From positions 133,153 through 197,152 of the forward strand of contig CAUYUJ010018714.1 in the NCBI GenBank assembly GCA_963575745.1: a stretch of DNA of 64,000 nucleotides, in the 5' to 3' direction. Below, piece after piece: positions 1 to 10,980 of this stretch. The stretch's first letter is position 1. Each line of letters begins with the position of its first letter. This stretch comes from Prorocentrum cordatum. Taxonomy: Eukaryota > Sar > Dinophyceae > Prorocentrales > Prorocentraceae. The position numbers were made by a program, and so were the translations under genes. The notes below the pieces were generated by a model. The model did not search any database, was not told the DNA's origin, and saw nothing but the letters and a program-made list of their open reading frames with translations.

Positions 1-54
1 AACTGGTTCGAGCCACATGCATCGACGGACCCCTGCCCCCTCGTCGCTTCGGGG

Positions 55-96
55 GCACTCGCGACGAAAATGTTGGGTGCTATGGCAGATATCGCA
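55..96 (-). other. CCHC zinc-knuckle motif in gag remnant
   Basis: The minus strand reads CDICHSTQHFRREC, an exact C-x2-C-x4-H-x4-C knuckle, the nucleic-acid-binding motif typical of retroelement Gag. It follows a basic, Gly-rich stretch (KGKRRR, then GRGRRR). All four ligands are intact although the surrounding reading frame is broken. Confidence 0.75.
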
Positions 97-731
97 TCCC
101 ATGGTTTTCCCGTTGGCATCCTCCGGGTGGCCCCGACGCCCCTCGCCCTTTCCTGAAGCGCGCCTACGGCCTCTACCACTCCCCGGGAAGATATCATCAT
201 GCTGTTGCCCCGCCAGGGAGGCCAAGAATGTCAGCATACCTCCCCCGTGCAACCGTCGTCGTTTACCCTTGCCTCTAGCCTTGCCCTTTGACCTAACACG
301 CGTCGGACTGCGCGTCGCACGAGTCGAAATGAGTTCTGCATAAAACGTCTCCGTCGGCGCGCATGTTCCTGGTAGCCCAGGAATATGCATTGAGACGGTT
401 GCTCGTCAGTGAAGTGCGCGGGCATACCAGGATAATCCAAGTTACCAGTTCCTTCATCGGACGAGGCGCCAGCATCTGTGCCTGAGTCAAGTCGGGCTCT
501 GCAGGTTGCCCCGCCGAACCCGCGAAGGTAGCAGCTCGGGTAGGGGCCACGGTTGTCGACGGCCCCTGATATAGAGCCCAAGAGTCTTGCGACCCCATGG
601 GCTGGCCATAAAGTATTGGCCTCGTTTGGTTGTGGACCGTCATTCCAGACGGCGCCGGCAGGTTGCCCCGCATGATTGACACCATGAAAGACGTCAGCTC
701 GGTGGCCGTGGCTAAATACACCACCGATGCT

Positions 732-983
732 GCCATGGGTTCGCTCGCCAATGTCCGTGAGCCCTCATGCGCCCCAGTAAGGAGTCGAATTGTCGCTGAA
801 ACCTTGGCATTTGGTGGTTCAGTGGTTGTCGTAGTTGTTGCGCGCGCGACGTACCTCTTGCCATGGGTTCGCTCGCCAATGTCCGTGAGCCCTCACGCGC
901 CCCAGTAAGGAGTCGAAGTGTTGCTGAGTCCTAGGCATTTGGTGGTTCAGTGGTTGTAATAGTTGTTGCGCGCGCGAAGTACC
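732..983. repeat. Two tandem copies of a ~128-bp segment
   Basis: A block beginning gccatgggttcgctcgcc starts at 732 and again at 860. The second copy stays similar to about 983, with scattered changes including a one-base deletion. The duplication lies inside the decayed gag and gives it a further break. Confidence 0.8.
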
Positions 984-1535
984 GACACCTAGGGCGCTGA
1001 ACAGCATGGCTGTCAGGATCTGGAAGTTCGGGGCGTTGAACCCCACGGTGTCAGCGTCGAAACGTGCAATCTCGAAACGAGCCCGCGCCTGGTCGATCCG
1101 TTCTCCCGCGTGGACGCGAAAGTCAATGAGAGCCAACCCCGAATTAAGTAGTCGTTCCTTCCAGGTTCACAGAATTAGAGCTGAGGAGGGACATGATGTA
1201 GGTGGCGTCATCGAGGTGGCGCCCACCAGTGTTCACTCTAAAATTGATCACTGAGGGGGGGCTCTCGTGGCTATGGTCCTTGCAAGACCTGGGAGGCCAC
1301 ACTGTGAAGCGGCGGCCTGTTGGGAGGGGGTCATAGTGCCTGCGGTCACGTTGATCCAGGCATGTACCTCGCGACCGAACTCGCGGAGAGATGCGTCACT
1401 GGCAGGGCCCCAATGAGGGCCGGCAGCACGCGGGTCGTCTGCACCACGCCGCATGTCCAACAGCGAATCCGATGGCGACCCAGAGGAGGCTGAAGATAGC
1501 GATGCCCATCCAGTGGCCCCGTAGGTCAGTGTCAA

Positions 1536-2329
1536 TTGTGCGTGGCCGTTGGTTATGAAGTGACGTTGCCGTCAGTTTGCGAGGAGGTGCCGATGTCATA
1601 ACGCATGTAGTTATGCAAAATGCCTTCGAAGAAATTGCCAAGCGGCGTAGGTGGGTGGGTTTCAGGAGCGTAGTAGCGCAGATCGGTAGGGCTCGGGCAA
1701 GAGACCTCTGCGTGAGCAGCGGCAGCTGTACAAGTGTCTTTGCGATGGTACAGAGCTCCTCCACGTAGAGCCAGTTCACCCTGATGTTCCACCATATCGG
1801 TAGTCCACTAGATAGCGCCGTGGATCGCAAAGAGGAAAGCTAGAGCGGGCCACCAACGGCCAGCTCCGCTACCAAGTTTAAGGCTGGTCGGGAAGCCCAA
1901 CCAAATGCTTCGCCTCAGGCGAAGCATGCGTCAAACCCTGTGGTATCGTCGTATTAACATTAGTGCCACAAGTAGGAAGGAGCCGCGTGAGCGGCGATGA
2001 TACATCTCAAGAGTAAAAGGGGACACTTTTCTGTCTCGGTGCAAGGTAGCGGGCCGCAGTGCGGCCCTGTCAGATAGGTGGCCGGTCACTTGGCCAAAAC
2101 GGCCGCGGACAAACGCTCGTTACATTTCGCCTGTGCCCTTGCCTCCCCAAGAGTTTTGCATATGTTTTGTGCATTGTTCAAAATCTGCCTGTAGGGGCGA
2201 CATGCCCGACCTAAGTGTGCCCGAGTAACCATTTCCTGGTCCTCCTTGCGTTGGAGCGGCCCTCCTCTTGTCGCCCCCCCCTCGCCTCGTCGGTCTCCGC
2301 CCAGGTCTGCGCGAACCATCGCCCAACAG
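1536..2329. other. No gene recognised; presumed leader side of the gag remnant
   Basis: Short open frames here have no recognisable motif. A minus-strand frame at 1553-1795 could be the start of the copia Gag but is not convincing. The stretch contains a perfect small hairpin at 1905-1927 and a solitary arm (about 2160-2214) that matches, in inverted sense, the end of the MITE-like element just to the right. Confidence 0.4.
1905..1927. repeat. Perfect 10-bp stem hairpin
   Basis: The sequence atgcttcgcc, tca, ggcgaagcat forms a 10-bp perfect stem with a three-base loop. It could be a processing or termination signal of the adjacent element, or chance. Confidence 0.6.
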
Positions 2330-2478
2330 GTAGGTCGGGCATGTCCACCTACAGGCGGATATTGAAGGGAAACTTGTTTAAAAAATGCCCAACACTGATC
2401 AAAAATAATCCCCAAAAAGCCCCCAGGCTCTTTACTAGTTTTGAGCATTCGCCCTGTAGAGGGACACGCCCGACTTAA
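2330..2478. mobile_element. MITE-like element with TIRs and 8-bp target duplication
   Basis: The left end, starting TAGGTCGGGCATGTCC, and the reverse complement of the right end, starting TAAGTCGGGCGTGTCC, match over about 35 bp with mismatches. The interior is A-rich and non-coding. The identical octamer CCCAACAG lies on both sides (2322-2329 and 2479-2486), as expected for an 8-bp target duplication. About 149 bp long with an 8-bp duplication suggests a non-autonomous hAT-like element, but no transposase is present to confirm this. Confidence 0.65.
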
Positions 2479-2486
2479 CCCAACAG

Positions 2487-3195
2487 CTGCTCCACCTCCT
2501 CCTGCGCTTTCCAATGTTGCATGTTCCCTTTAGGGTGGGAAAAATCAGCAAAAGGCATAATGAGAATCGTCGACCCCCGGGAAAATATGGGGAAACCATA
2601 GGAAATGGAGCTTGTTTTCGTCATCCTCCCTCTTCTTCCGCTCCTCTGACTGGCTTCTCTCTTATCCACCGCCGCCTCCTCCCTCTGCTCCAGGCACGCG
2701 CTCAGATGGTGACGCATCGTGGCTGACATTCCCTCCCACGTGCTTCCTCCCCGCACGTCGCCCGAACGTTCCGCCCAGAAAAAAGTCAGCGCGAAAATGA
2801 AAACCAGGACAGAGCGATGGCGTTAACGAGCGAAGACATTGATTTGGACCGAACAGTCACCAAAGCGGTCACGAGCCAAGGACGCCCTGGCGGGAACACA
2901 GGCTGGGAGAAAGCATAAACACGAGAAGGACGCTGCTGGGACGGAGGCTTCCAAGTAAATGAGGCTTCGATGGAGACGAACTACGATGGTCCAAAAAGAT
3001 ATAGAGACTGTGTGATGCATGAAAGACCGCGCCAAGCGGCGAGAACTTCGACGCTAGTACACGATGTATTCCCCATGCCACGCATGCCCCCAAATGCGAT
3101 TTATGAAAACCTGGTGAGCGTGTTTTTGTCCCTCCAGGGTAACGGTCGTTTCCAGGGGCGGGGTCGAACCGGAAGGGAACGGTAACGGCGGCTGC
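2487..3195. other. No gene or repeat recognised
   Basis: All frames give short proteins without motifs or family resemblance, and no internal repetition was noticed. Confidence 0.5.
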
Positions 3196-3199
3196 GGTG

Positions 3200-3500
3200 T
3201 GCACCCGCCAATGTGCATCCGCGCCACCGGCGCATCAGTCGCCCGTGTGCACCTCAGTCCCTGCGTACACGACAATGCCCAATGCCCGCGTGCAACACGC
3301 CGCCGCCCGTGTACACCGCAGTGCCTTCGTACACCACAACAGCCGCGTGCACCGCAGTACCGTGGTGCCTATGTACATCGCAGCGCCTGTGTAAACTACA
3401 GCAGCCGTGTGCGCAACAGCGCCTGCGTACACCTCGTCGCCGACGTGCACGAGAGCGCTTGAACACCAGCGCTTGTGTACACCACAGCAACCACGTGCAC
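3200..3500. repeat. Degenerate ~18-bp minisatellite
   Basis: Units resembling GTACACCACAGCGCCTGC recur about every 18 bp with substitutions and some length changes. A second patch of the same motif lies at about 3695-3790. The six-codon period keeps several frames open, so the ORFs across it are not evidence of a gene. Confidence 0.7.
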
Positions 3501-4340
3501 AGCCGAACATGTGACCCAGAAATTCATCAATCCAGAAATCTGGGCCAGCCTCCTGGACGTTTCGTGAAAAGTCCCGAGCCAACTTTTGTCGTCAACGCTG
3601 GAGGGGCTAACGCTGGAGGGGCGAACGAGCCTCTTGCAAGTTGAGTAAGGCACGCTGGCACAACTTTACGGGAGGACGTTTCTTAATCAAAGGCTCGACT
3701 GCACCGCAGCGCCTACGAACGCCACAATGACTCCGTGCACCACAACGCCTGTGCACACCAGAACGCCAAACGTGCCACCGAGCACATTAGTAGCTTGCGA
3801 GGCCTCCTTGCGGGGCTCGCCACAGACCGCGGAGGCCTTCAGGACTCGTCAAGCCTCTCCTCCTCCTCCTCCTCCTCCTCCTCTTCCTCCTCCTCCTCCT
3901 CCTCCTCTTCCAACTCCTCCTCTGCCTCCTCCTGCACATCCTCTGCACTGTACCCTTCCTCTCCTCTTTCAACCGTCCTGGCGGCCTTCGTTGAGGGAAG
4001 GGAATACGGAGCTCAGGGAGGAGCAGCAAGAGGAGCAAGAGGAGCAGCAACAGAAGGCACAGCCGGAGGAACAGCAGGAAGAACAGCAAGAACACTCGTG
4101 TGAGCACCGAAACATGCCTCCAGTACCACGCCATGCCTGTGAGCTCGGCGCCGCAACACTTGGGGAGCCTGCGACCGCCACAACACGCTTGTGAGCACAG
4201 TCCGCTCCCTAGCCTGTTTGGGGGGGTACAGGTCTCTACGATGTTTAGCGTTGACCGGGGGGAGCCGGGTAACGAGCGTTACGCTTGGGAGTTACAAAAA
4301 ACTCACCTGGAAATTAATGTACTTAGACGATATCGTCGTC
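3501..4340. other. Intergenic DNA with TCC-rich and CAG/GAG-rich tracts
   Basis: Holds a second patch of the 18-bp repeat, a (TCC)n tract at about 3858-3930 and a GAGCAGCAAGAGG-rich tract at about 4015-4095. No gene is supported. The tandem array begins just right of this stretch, where ggcctcgaacgggatgccc at about 4353 matches the downstream flank of the later units. Confidence 0.55.
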
Positions 4341-4482
4341 GCCGTCGTCGGCCTCGAACGGGATGCCCAGGCCGCCCGCCTGTGTTTCCCCGACCGAATT
4401 GCAGATTGAGAACATCGGAGCCCTCCCCGGCTGGCGGGGGGGCGGCCTGGAGGCGCGGCGCCCCGGCGACGCGGCCAAGCGC

Positions 4483-4875
4483 TCACCACTTGCGCTCCCA
4501 GCGGGCGCCGCTCTCCCACATAACGGTCTGGTTCGGCAGCATCTGGCCCTCCGGGAACGGCGGCTCCACCAGCACCCTGGTGCCGCGCACGACACCCTTC
4601 TTCTCGTACATCTCGCCGCTCTTCTTCTTCAGCTGGAAGGAGATCGAGCACTTGTCCTGCTTCACCTGGAACAGCTCGCCGTGCGCGTCCGCGAACCACT
4701 TCTCGCCGCCGAGGTCGGCGCAGCCCGACTTGGCGATCGCAGCCTCGAGCTCCGCAGCGCGCGTGCGCTCCATCTGCCGCCTGCGGGCGCCCTTGGGGCG
4801 ATCCTCCTCCGAGTCCAGGGCGCTGGCCTGCACGAAGGCGAGCGCCATCAGCATCACCGCCAGCACGCGCGCCAT
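4483..4875 (-). CDS. Array gene copy 1: small secreted protein of unknown function
   Basis: Encodes 130 residues. Residues 1-19 form a signal peptide (MARVLAVMLMALAFVQASA) with a predicted cut before LDSEED, leaving a basic mature protein of about 111 residues. Residues 29-48 are Arg/Glu-rich and probably helical. The rest looks beta-rich, with Cys52 and Cys76 able to pair and a Trp-rich end (MWESGARWERKW). The W-x-x-G-x-x-W-x-R/K pattern recalls small beta modules common in dinoflagellate predicted proteins, but that is an impression only. The start is the first ATG after the probable splice acceptor. There is no upstream ATG in the short leader and no visible intron. This is the copy furthest downstream in the array, next to non-array DNA. 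Confidence 0.85.
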   Translation of the reverse strand: MARVLAVMLMALAFVQASALDSEEDRPKGARRRQMERTRAAELEAAIAKSGCADLGGEKWFADAHGELFQVKQDKCSISFQLKKKSGEMYEKKGVVRGTRVLVEPPFPEGQMLPNQTVMWESGARWERKW

Positions 4876-4905
4876 CGCTCGACTGAGTGCACGGCAGAGG
4901 GGGTC
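4876..4905 (-). promoter_or_regulatory. Probable spliced-leader trans-splice acceptor upstream of copy 1
   Basis: On the minus strand a pyrimidine-containing stretch (CTTTGCCGTGCACTCAG in most type-A copies; here CTCTGCC) ends in AG, with a 7-nt leader TCGAGCG before ATG. The AG and the leader length are kept in every copy, while type-B copies read CTCAGCCGAGCG. No TATA box is evident. Dinoflagellate nuclear mRNAs receive a 22-nt leader at such AGs; use of this one is inferred. Confidence 0.5.
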
Positions 4906-6006
4906 GTTAATGTAGCAGCGGAATGGAGTGGCTGGCAAGCACCTGGGCCAAGGCAGCCACGGGCCGCTGGTCGTTGCGTTGGAGGCAAGCTCAGGCCAGA
5001 GGACGAGATGGGAGCAGGGGCACGGGAGGCAGCAGCAGCAGGGAGGATTCACAGCAGGAGCAACAGCAGAAGCAGGATGTGCAGGAGGAGCAGCAGGAGC
5101 GAGGGGAACCGCAGAACCATCGGCTTGCCTGCTGGCCCCACTCCACCCGGAATCCGTCCTGAGCCTGGGTCGGACCACGTCTTCGAGCCGCGTCCAGCTT
5201 TGGCGACGCAGGGGGGGGAGGAGGGGGCAACGAACCACCTCCCACCCCGCTTAAGACAAGATCATGAGCGCAGGCACGACGCTGGATCAGAACGCCCAGA
5301 AACTCCAGCCGATTTCGAGGAGCTGGAAGAGGAGGCGAGGGACATCCAAGAGCTCGCAGAGGAGGCGACTTCATGGAGGGATCCGAAAGCGTCGAGGGGA
5401 CGGCCGACCCCCGTTGCAGACCCAAACCTGTGGCATTCCGGACCAATCCCACCAGCCCTCTGGGCCTAGGTGGTTGAGCGTGCTTCCTCTTCCAGCCCCC
5501 GTCTTCCCCCTTCGGGGATGGGCACAACCTCTTTCCCTGCCCTCTGCATTCAGTGGGTCTGGACAGGGAAGGGGGGGCTGCGAGAGGTTGCCGTGGGGCG
5601 TCTACGACGGCCCAAGATGGCTCCAAGATGGCGTGCGGTATCTCAAGATGGCCTCCATGACGGAACCAAGATGGTCAAAGATGGCACACACGGCACCCAG
5701 AATGCCTCCAAGAGGCCCCGAGACTGCCCCAAGACGGCCCCAGTCGGCCGCGGTGCCTCCCAGTTCCCCGATGAGGGCAACTCGCCTAGCGATCGTTTCA
5801 GGATGGTCGGCGGGGAGCTACATGCGCGAAGCGTCAGGAATGACAACCCTTCAAGCTGAGGGGATGAGCGCGGGCCTCGAAAGGGATGCCCAGGCCGCCC
5901 GCCTATGTTTCCCCGACCGAATTGCACATTGAGAACGTCGGAGCCCTCCCCGGCTGGCGGGGGGGGCGGCCTGGAGGCACGGCGCCCCGGCGACGCGGCC
6001 AAGCGC

Positions 6007-6399
6007 TCACCACTTGCGCTCCCAGCGGGCGCCGCTCTCCCACATAACGGTCTGGTTCGGCAGCATCTGGCCCTCCGGGAACGGCGGCTCCACCAGCACC
6101 CTGGTGCCGCGCACGACACCCTTCTTCTCGTACATCTCGCCGCTCTTCTTCTTCAGCTGGAAGGAGATCCAGCACTTGTCCTGCTTCACCTGGAACAGCT
6201 CGCCGTGCGCGTCCGCGAACCACTTCTCGCCGCCGAGGTCGGCGCAGCCCGACTTGGCGATCGCAGCCTCGAGCTCCGCAGCGCGCGTGCGCTCCATCTG
6301 CCGCCTGCGGGCGCCCTTGGGGCGATCCTCCTCCGAGTCCAGGGCGCTGGCCTGCACGAAGGCGAGCGCCATCAGCATCACCGCCAGCATGCGCGCCAT
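6007..6399 (-). CDS. Array gene copy 2: small secreted protein
   Basis: Intact 130-codon copy. It differs from copy 1 by V4M in the signal peptide and S77W directly after Cys76, a change shared with copy 5. The frame stays open far upstream (to 6975) through the flank, but the extra region translates CAG/GGA-rich spacer and is broken in several other copies, so ATG at 6399 is kept as start. Confidence 0.85.
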   Translation of the reverse strand: MARMLAVMLMALAFVQASALDSEEDRPKGARRRQMERTRAAELEAAIAKSGCADLGGEKWFADAHGELFQVKQDKCWISFQLKKKSGEMYEKKGVVRGTRVLVEPPFPEGQMLPNQTVMWESGARWERKW

Positions 6400-7532
6400 C
6401 GCTCGACTGAATGCACGGCAAAGGGGGTCGTTAATGTAGCAGCGGAATGGAGTGGCTGGCAAGCACCTGGGCCGAGGCAGCCACGGGCCGCTGGTCGTTG
6501 CTTTGGAAGCAAGCTCAGGCCAGAGGACGAGATGGGAGCAGGGGCACGGGAGGCAGCAGCAGCAGGGAGGATTCACAGCAGGAGCAACAGCAGAAGCAGG
6601 ATGTGCAGGAGGAGCAGCAGGAGCGAAAAGGAGCCGCAGAACCATCGGCTTGCCTGCTGGCCCCACTCCACTCGGAATCCGTCCTGAGCCTGGGTCGGAC
6701 CACGTCTTCGAGCCGCGTCCAGCTTTGGCGACGCAGGGGGGGGGAGGGGGCAACGAACCACCTCCCACCCCGCTTAAGACAAGATCATGAGCGCAAGCAC
6801 GACACTGGATCAGAACGCCCAGAAGCTCCAGCCGATTTCGAGGAGCCAGAAGAGGAGGCGAGGGACATCCAAGAGCTCGCAGAGGAGGCGACTTCCTGGA
6901 GGGATCCGAAAGCGTCGAGGGGACGGCCGACCCCCGTTGTAGAGCCAAGCCTGTGGCAGTCCGGACCAACCCCACCAGCCCTCTGGGCCTAGGCGGTTGA
7001 GCGCGCTTCCTCTTCCAGCCCCCGTCCTCCCCCTTCGGGGATGAGCACAGTCTCTTTCCCTGCCCTCTGCACTCAGTGGGTCTGGACAGGGAAGGGGGGG
7101 GGCTGCGAGAGGTTGCCGTGGGCGTCTACGACGGCCCAAGATGGCTCCAAGATGGCGTGAGGTATCTCAAGATGGCCTCCATGACGGCCACAAAATGGTC
7201 AAAGATGGCACACACGGCACCCAGCATGCCTCCCAGAGGCCCCGAGACTGCCCCAAGACGGCCCCAGTCGGCCGCGGTGCCTCCCAGTTCCCCGATGAGG
7301 GGAGCTCGCCTGGCGAAAGTTTCAGGATGGTCGGCGGGGAGCTACATGCGCGAAGCGTCAGGAATGACAACCCTTCAAGCTGAGGAGGGGATGAGCGCGG
7401 GCCTCGAAAGGGATGCCCAGGCCACCCGCCTGTGTTTCCCCGGCCGAATTGCACATTGAGAACGTCGGAGCCCTCCCCGGCTGGCGGGGGGACGGCCTGG
7501 AGGCGCGGCGCCCTGGCGACGCGGCCAAGCGC

Positions 7533-7925
7533 TCACCACTTGCGCTCCCAGCGGGCGCCGCTCTCCCACATGACGGTCTGGTTCGGCAGCATCTGGCCCT
7601 CCGGGAACGGCGGCTCCACCAGCACCCTGGTGCCGCGCACGACACCCTTCTTCTCGTACATCTCGCCGCTCTTCTTCTTCAGCTGGAAGGAGATCGAGCA
7701 CTTGTCCTGCTTCACCTGGAACAGCTCGCCGTGCGCGTCCGCGAACCACTTCTCGCCGCCGAGGTCGGCGCAGCCGGACTTGGCGATCGCAGCCTCGAGC
7801 TCCGCCGCGCGCGTGCGCTCCATCTGCCGCCTGCGGGCGCCCTTGGGGCGATCCTCCTCCGAGTCCAGGGCGCTGGCCTGCACGAAGGCGAGCGCCATCA
7901 GCATCACCGCCAGCACGCGCGCCAT
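7533..7925 (-). CDS. Array gene copy 3: small secreted protein
   Basis: Intact and identical in protein sequence to copy 1, though the DNA differs at silent sites. The unit is 1526 bp from the previous one. The frame is open upstream to 8576 without any conserved alternative start. Confidence 0.85.
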   Translation of the reverse strand: MARVLAVMLMALAFVQASALDSEEDRPKGARRRQMERTRAAELEAAIAKSGCADLGGEKWFADAHGELFQVKQDKCSISFQLKKKSGEMYEKKGVVRGTRVLVEPPFPEGQMLPNQTVMWESGARWERKW

Positions 7926-9058
7926 CGCTCGACTGAGTGCACGGCAAAGGGGGTCGTTAATGTAGCAGCGGAATGGAGTGGCTGGCAAGCACCTGGGCCG
8001 AGGCAGCCACGGGCCGCTGGTCGTTGCTTTGGAGGCAAGCTCAGGCCAGAGGACGAGATGGGAGCAGGGGCACGGGAGGCAGCAGCAGCAGGGAGGATTT
8101 ACAGCAGGAGCAACAGCAGAAGCAGGATATGCAGGAGGAGCAGCAGGAGCGAAAAGGAGCCGCAGAACCATCGGCTTGCCTGCTGGCCCAACTCCACTCG
8201 GATTCCGTCCTGAGCCTGGGTCGGACCACGTCTTCGAGCCGCGTCCAGCTGTGGCGACGCAGGGGGGGGGAGGGGGCAACGAACCACCTCCCACCCCGCT
8301 TAAGACAAGATCATGAGCGCAAGCACGACTCTGGATCAGAACGCCCAGAAACTCCAGCCGATTTCGAGGAGCCAGAAGAGGAGGCGAGGGACATCCAAGA
8401 GCTCGCAGAGGAGGCGACTTCCTGGAGGGATCCGAAAGCGTCGAGGGGACGGCCGACCCCCGTTGTAGACCCAAACCTGTGGCATTCCGGACCAATCCCA
8501 CCAGCCCTCTGGGCCTTGGTGGTTGAGCGCGCTTCCTCTTCCAGCCCCCGTCTTCCCCCTTCGGGGATGGGCACAACCTCTTTCCCTGCCCTCTGCACTC
8601 AGTGGGTCTGGACAGGGAAGGGGGGGGGCTGCGAGAGGTTGCCGTGGGCGTCTACGACGGCCCAAGATGGCTCCAAGATGGCGTGCGGTATCTCAAGATG
8701 GCCTCCATGACGGCCACACAGTGGTCAAAGATGGCACGCATGGCACCCAGCATGCCTCCGAGAGGCCCCGAGACTGCCCCAAGACGGCCCCAGTCGGCCG
8801 CGGTGCCTCCCAGGTCCCCGATGAGGGCAACTCGCCTGGCGATCGTTTCAGGATGGTCGGCGGGGAGCTACATGCGCGAAGCGTCAGGAATGACAACCCT
8901 TCAAGCTGAGGAGGGGATGAGCGCGGGCCTCGAAAGGGATGCCCAGGCCGCCCGCCTATGTTTCCCCGACCGAATTGCACATTGAGAACGTCGGAGCCCT
9001 CCCCGGCTGGCGGGGAGAGGGCCTGGAGGCGCGGCGCCCTGGCGACGCGGCCTAGCGC

Positions 9059-9451
9059 TCACCACTTGCGCTCCCAGCGGGCGCCGCTCTCCCACATGAC
9101 GGTCTGGTTCGGCAGCATCTGGCCCTCCGGGAACGGCGGCTCCACCAGCACCCTGGTGCCGCGCACGACACCCTTCTTCTCGTACATCTCGCCGCTCTTC
9201 TTCTTCAGCTGGAAGGAGATCGAGCACTTGTCCTGCTTCACCTGGAACAGCTCGCCGTGCGCGTCCGCGAACCACTTCTCGCCGCCGAGGTCGGCGCAGC
9301 CGGACTTGGCGATCGCAGCCTCGAGCTCCGCCGCGCGCGTGCGCTCCATCTGCCGCCTGCGGGCGCCCTTGGGGCGATCCTCCTCCGAGTCCAGGGCGCT
9401 GGCCTGCACGAAGGCGAGCGCCATCAGCATCACCGCCAGCACGCGCGCCAT
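9059..9451 (-). CDS. Array gene copy 4: small secreted protein
   Basis: Intact, protein identical to copies 1, 3 and 6. The base after the stop differs from most copies (GCGCTAGG instead of GCGCTTGG), a variant shared only with copy 7. That suggests the two 3' flanks share ancestry through unequal exchange or conversion. Confidence 0.85.
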   Translation of the reverse strand: MARVLAVMLMALAFVQASALDSEEDRPKGARRRQMERTRAAELEAAIAKSGCADLGGEKWFADAHGELFQVKQDKCSISFQLKKKSGEMYEKKGVVRGTRVLVEPPFPEGQMLPNQTVMWESGARWERKW

Positions 9452-10587
9452 CGCTCGACTGAGTGCACGGCAAAGGGGGTCGTTAATGTAGCAGCGGAAT
9501 GGAGTGGCTGGCAAGCACCTGGGCCGAGGCAGCCACGGGCCGCTGGTCGTTGCTTTGGAGGCAAGCTCAGGCCAGAGGACGAGATGGGAGCAGGGGCACG
9601 GGAGGCAGCAGCAGCAGGGAGGATTTACAGCAGGAGCAACAGCAGAAGCAGGATATGCAGGAGGAGCAGCAGGAGCGAAAAGGAGCCGCAGAACCATCGG
9701 CTTGCCTGCTGGCCCAACTCCACTCGGATTCCGTCCTGAGCCTGGGTCGGACCACGTCTTCGAGCCGCGTCCAGCTGTGGCGACGCAGGGGGGGGGAGGG
9801 GGCAACGAACCACCTCCCACCCCGCTTAAGACAAGATCATGAGCGCAAGCACGACACTGGATCAGAACGCCCAGAAGCTCCAGCCGATTTCGAGGAGCCG
9901 GAAGAGGAGGCGAGGGACATCCAAGAGCTCGCAGAGGAGGCGACTTCCTGGAGGGATCCGAAAGCGTCGAGGGGACGGCCGACCCCCGTTGTAGACACAA
10001 ACCTGTGGCAGTCCGGACCAACCCCACCAGCCCTCTGGGCCTTGGTGGTTGAGCGCGCTTCCTCTTCCAGCCCCCGTCTTCCCCCTTCGGGGATGGGCAC
10101 AGTCTCTTTCCCTGCCCTCTGCACTCAGTGGGTCTGGACAGGGAAGGGGGGGGGCTGCGAGAGGTTGCCGTGGGGCGTCTACGACGGCCCAAGATGGCTC
10201 CAAGATGGCGTGAGGTATATCAAGATGGCCTCCATGACAGCCACACAGTGGTCAAAGATGGCACACACGGCACCCAGCATGCCTCCAAGAGGCCCCGAGA
10301 CTGCCCCAAGACGGCCCCAGTCGGCCGCGGTGCCTCCCAGGTCCCCGATGAGGGCACCTCGCCTGGCGATCGTTTCAGGATGGTCGGCGGGGAGCTACAT
10401 GCGCGAAGCGTCAGGAATGACAACCCTTCAAGCTGAGGAGGGGATGAGCGCGGGCCTCGAAAGGGATGCCCAGGCCGCCCGCCTATGTTTCCCCGACCGA
10501 ATTGCACATTGAGAACGTCGGAGCCCTCCCCGGCTGGCGGGGGGGGGCGGCCTGGAGGCGCGGCGCCCTGGCGACGCGGCCAAGCGC

Positions 10588-10980
10588 TCACCACTTGCGC
10601 TCCCAGCGGGCGCCGCTCTCCCACATGACGGTCTGGTTCGGCAGCATCTGGCCCTCCGGGAACGGCGGCTCCACCAGCACCCTGGTGCCGCGAACGACAC
10701 CCTTCTTCTCGTACATCTCGCCGCTCTTCTTCTTCAGCTGGAAGGAGATCCAGCACTTGTCCTGCTTCACCTGGAACAGCTCGCCGTGCGCGTCCGCGAA
10801 CCACTTCTCGCCGCCGAGGTCGGCGCAGCCGGACTTGGCGATCGCAGCCTCGAGCTCCGCCGCGCGCGTGCGCTCCATCTGCCGCCTGCGGGCGCCCTTG
10901 GGGCGATCCTCCTCCGAGTCCAGGGCGCTGGCCTGCACGAAGGCGAGCGCCATCAGCATCACCGCCAGCACGCGCGCCAT
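10588..10980 (-). CDS. Array gene copy 5: small secreted protein
   Basis: Intact, with S77W as in copy 2 and a silent change in the valine codon before Arg97. Its upstream flank has a small extra insertion that repeats the triplets around GCCGCAGAACCAG, showing local slippage in the CAG-rich region. Confidence 0.85.
   Translation of the reverse strand: MARVLAVMLMALAFVQASALDSEEDRPKGARRRQMERTRAAELEAAIAKSGCADLGGEKWFADAHGELFQVKQDKCWISFQLKKKSGEMYEKKGVVRGTRVLVEPPFPEGQMLPNQTVMWESGARWERKW

Larger units (their letters stand above)
1..1535 (-). pseudogene. Decayed Ty1/copia-like gag fragment, cut by the window edge
   Basis: Three minus-strand frames together read as a dinoflagellate-type copia gag. 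From about 1410 down to 1248 there is a helical stretch around DASLREFGREVHAWINV. From 1136 to 819 follows a gag core with DFRVHAGERIDQARARFEI and a later LLQPLNHQMP segment. Near 380-480 an acidic stretch precedes a basic RRRRRFM patch, and a CCHC knuckle lies at 55-96. The pieces lie in different frames and the join near 1137-1247 contains stops, so the copy is dead. Protease, integrase and RT would lie beyond the left edge. Assignment rests on remembered family resemblance, not a search. Confidence 0.6.

Noticed and set aside
3855-4200. Pro-rich, Ser-rich and Arg-rich ORFs near the TCC tract
   Set aside because: Frames of a microsatellite, no homologous protein expected.
6007-10192. Long N-terminal extensions of array copies 2, 3 and 4 (frames open to 6975, 8576 and 10192)
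   Set aside because: The extension breaks in copies 1, 5 and 6 at G-run length changes, translates CAG/GGA-rich spacer, and would bury the signal peptide.
9499-10512. Plus-strand ORF of 337 codons opposite the array spacer
   Set aside because: In the other type-A units the same frame stops at various places; high GC and triplet repeats explain it.
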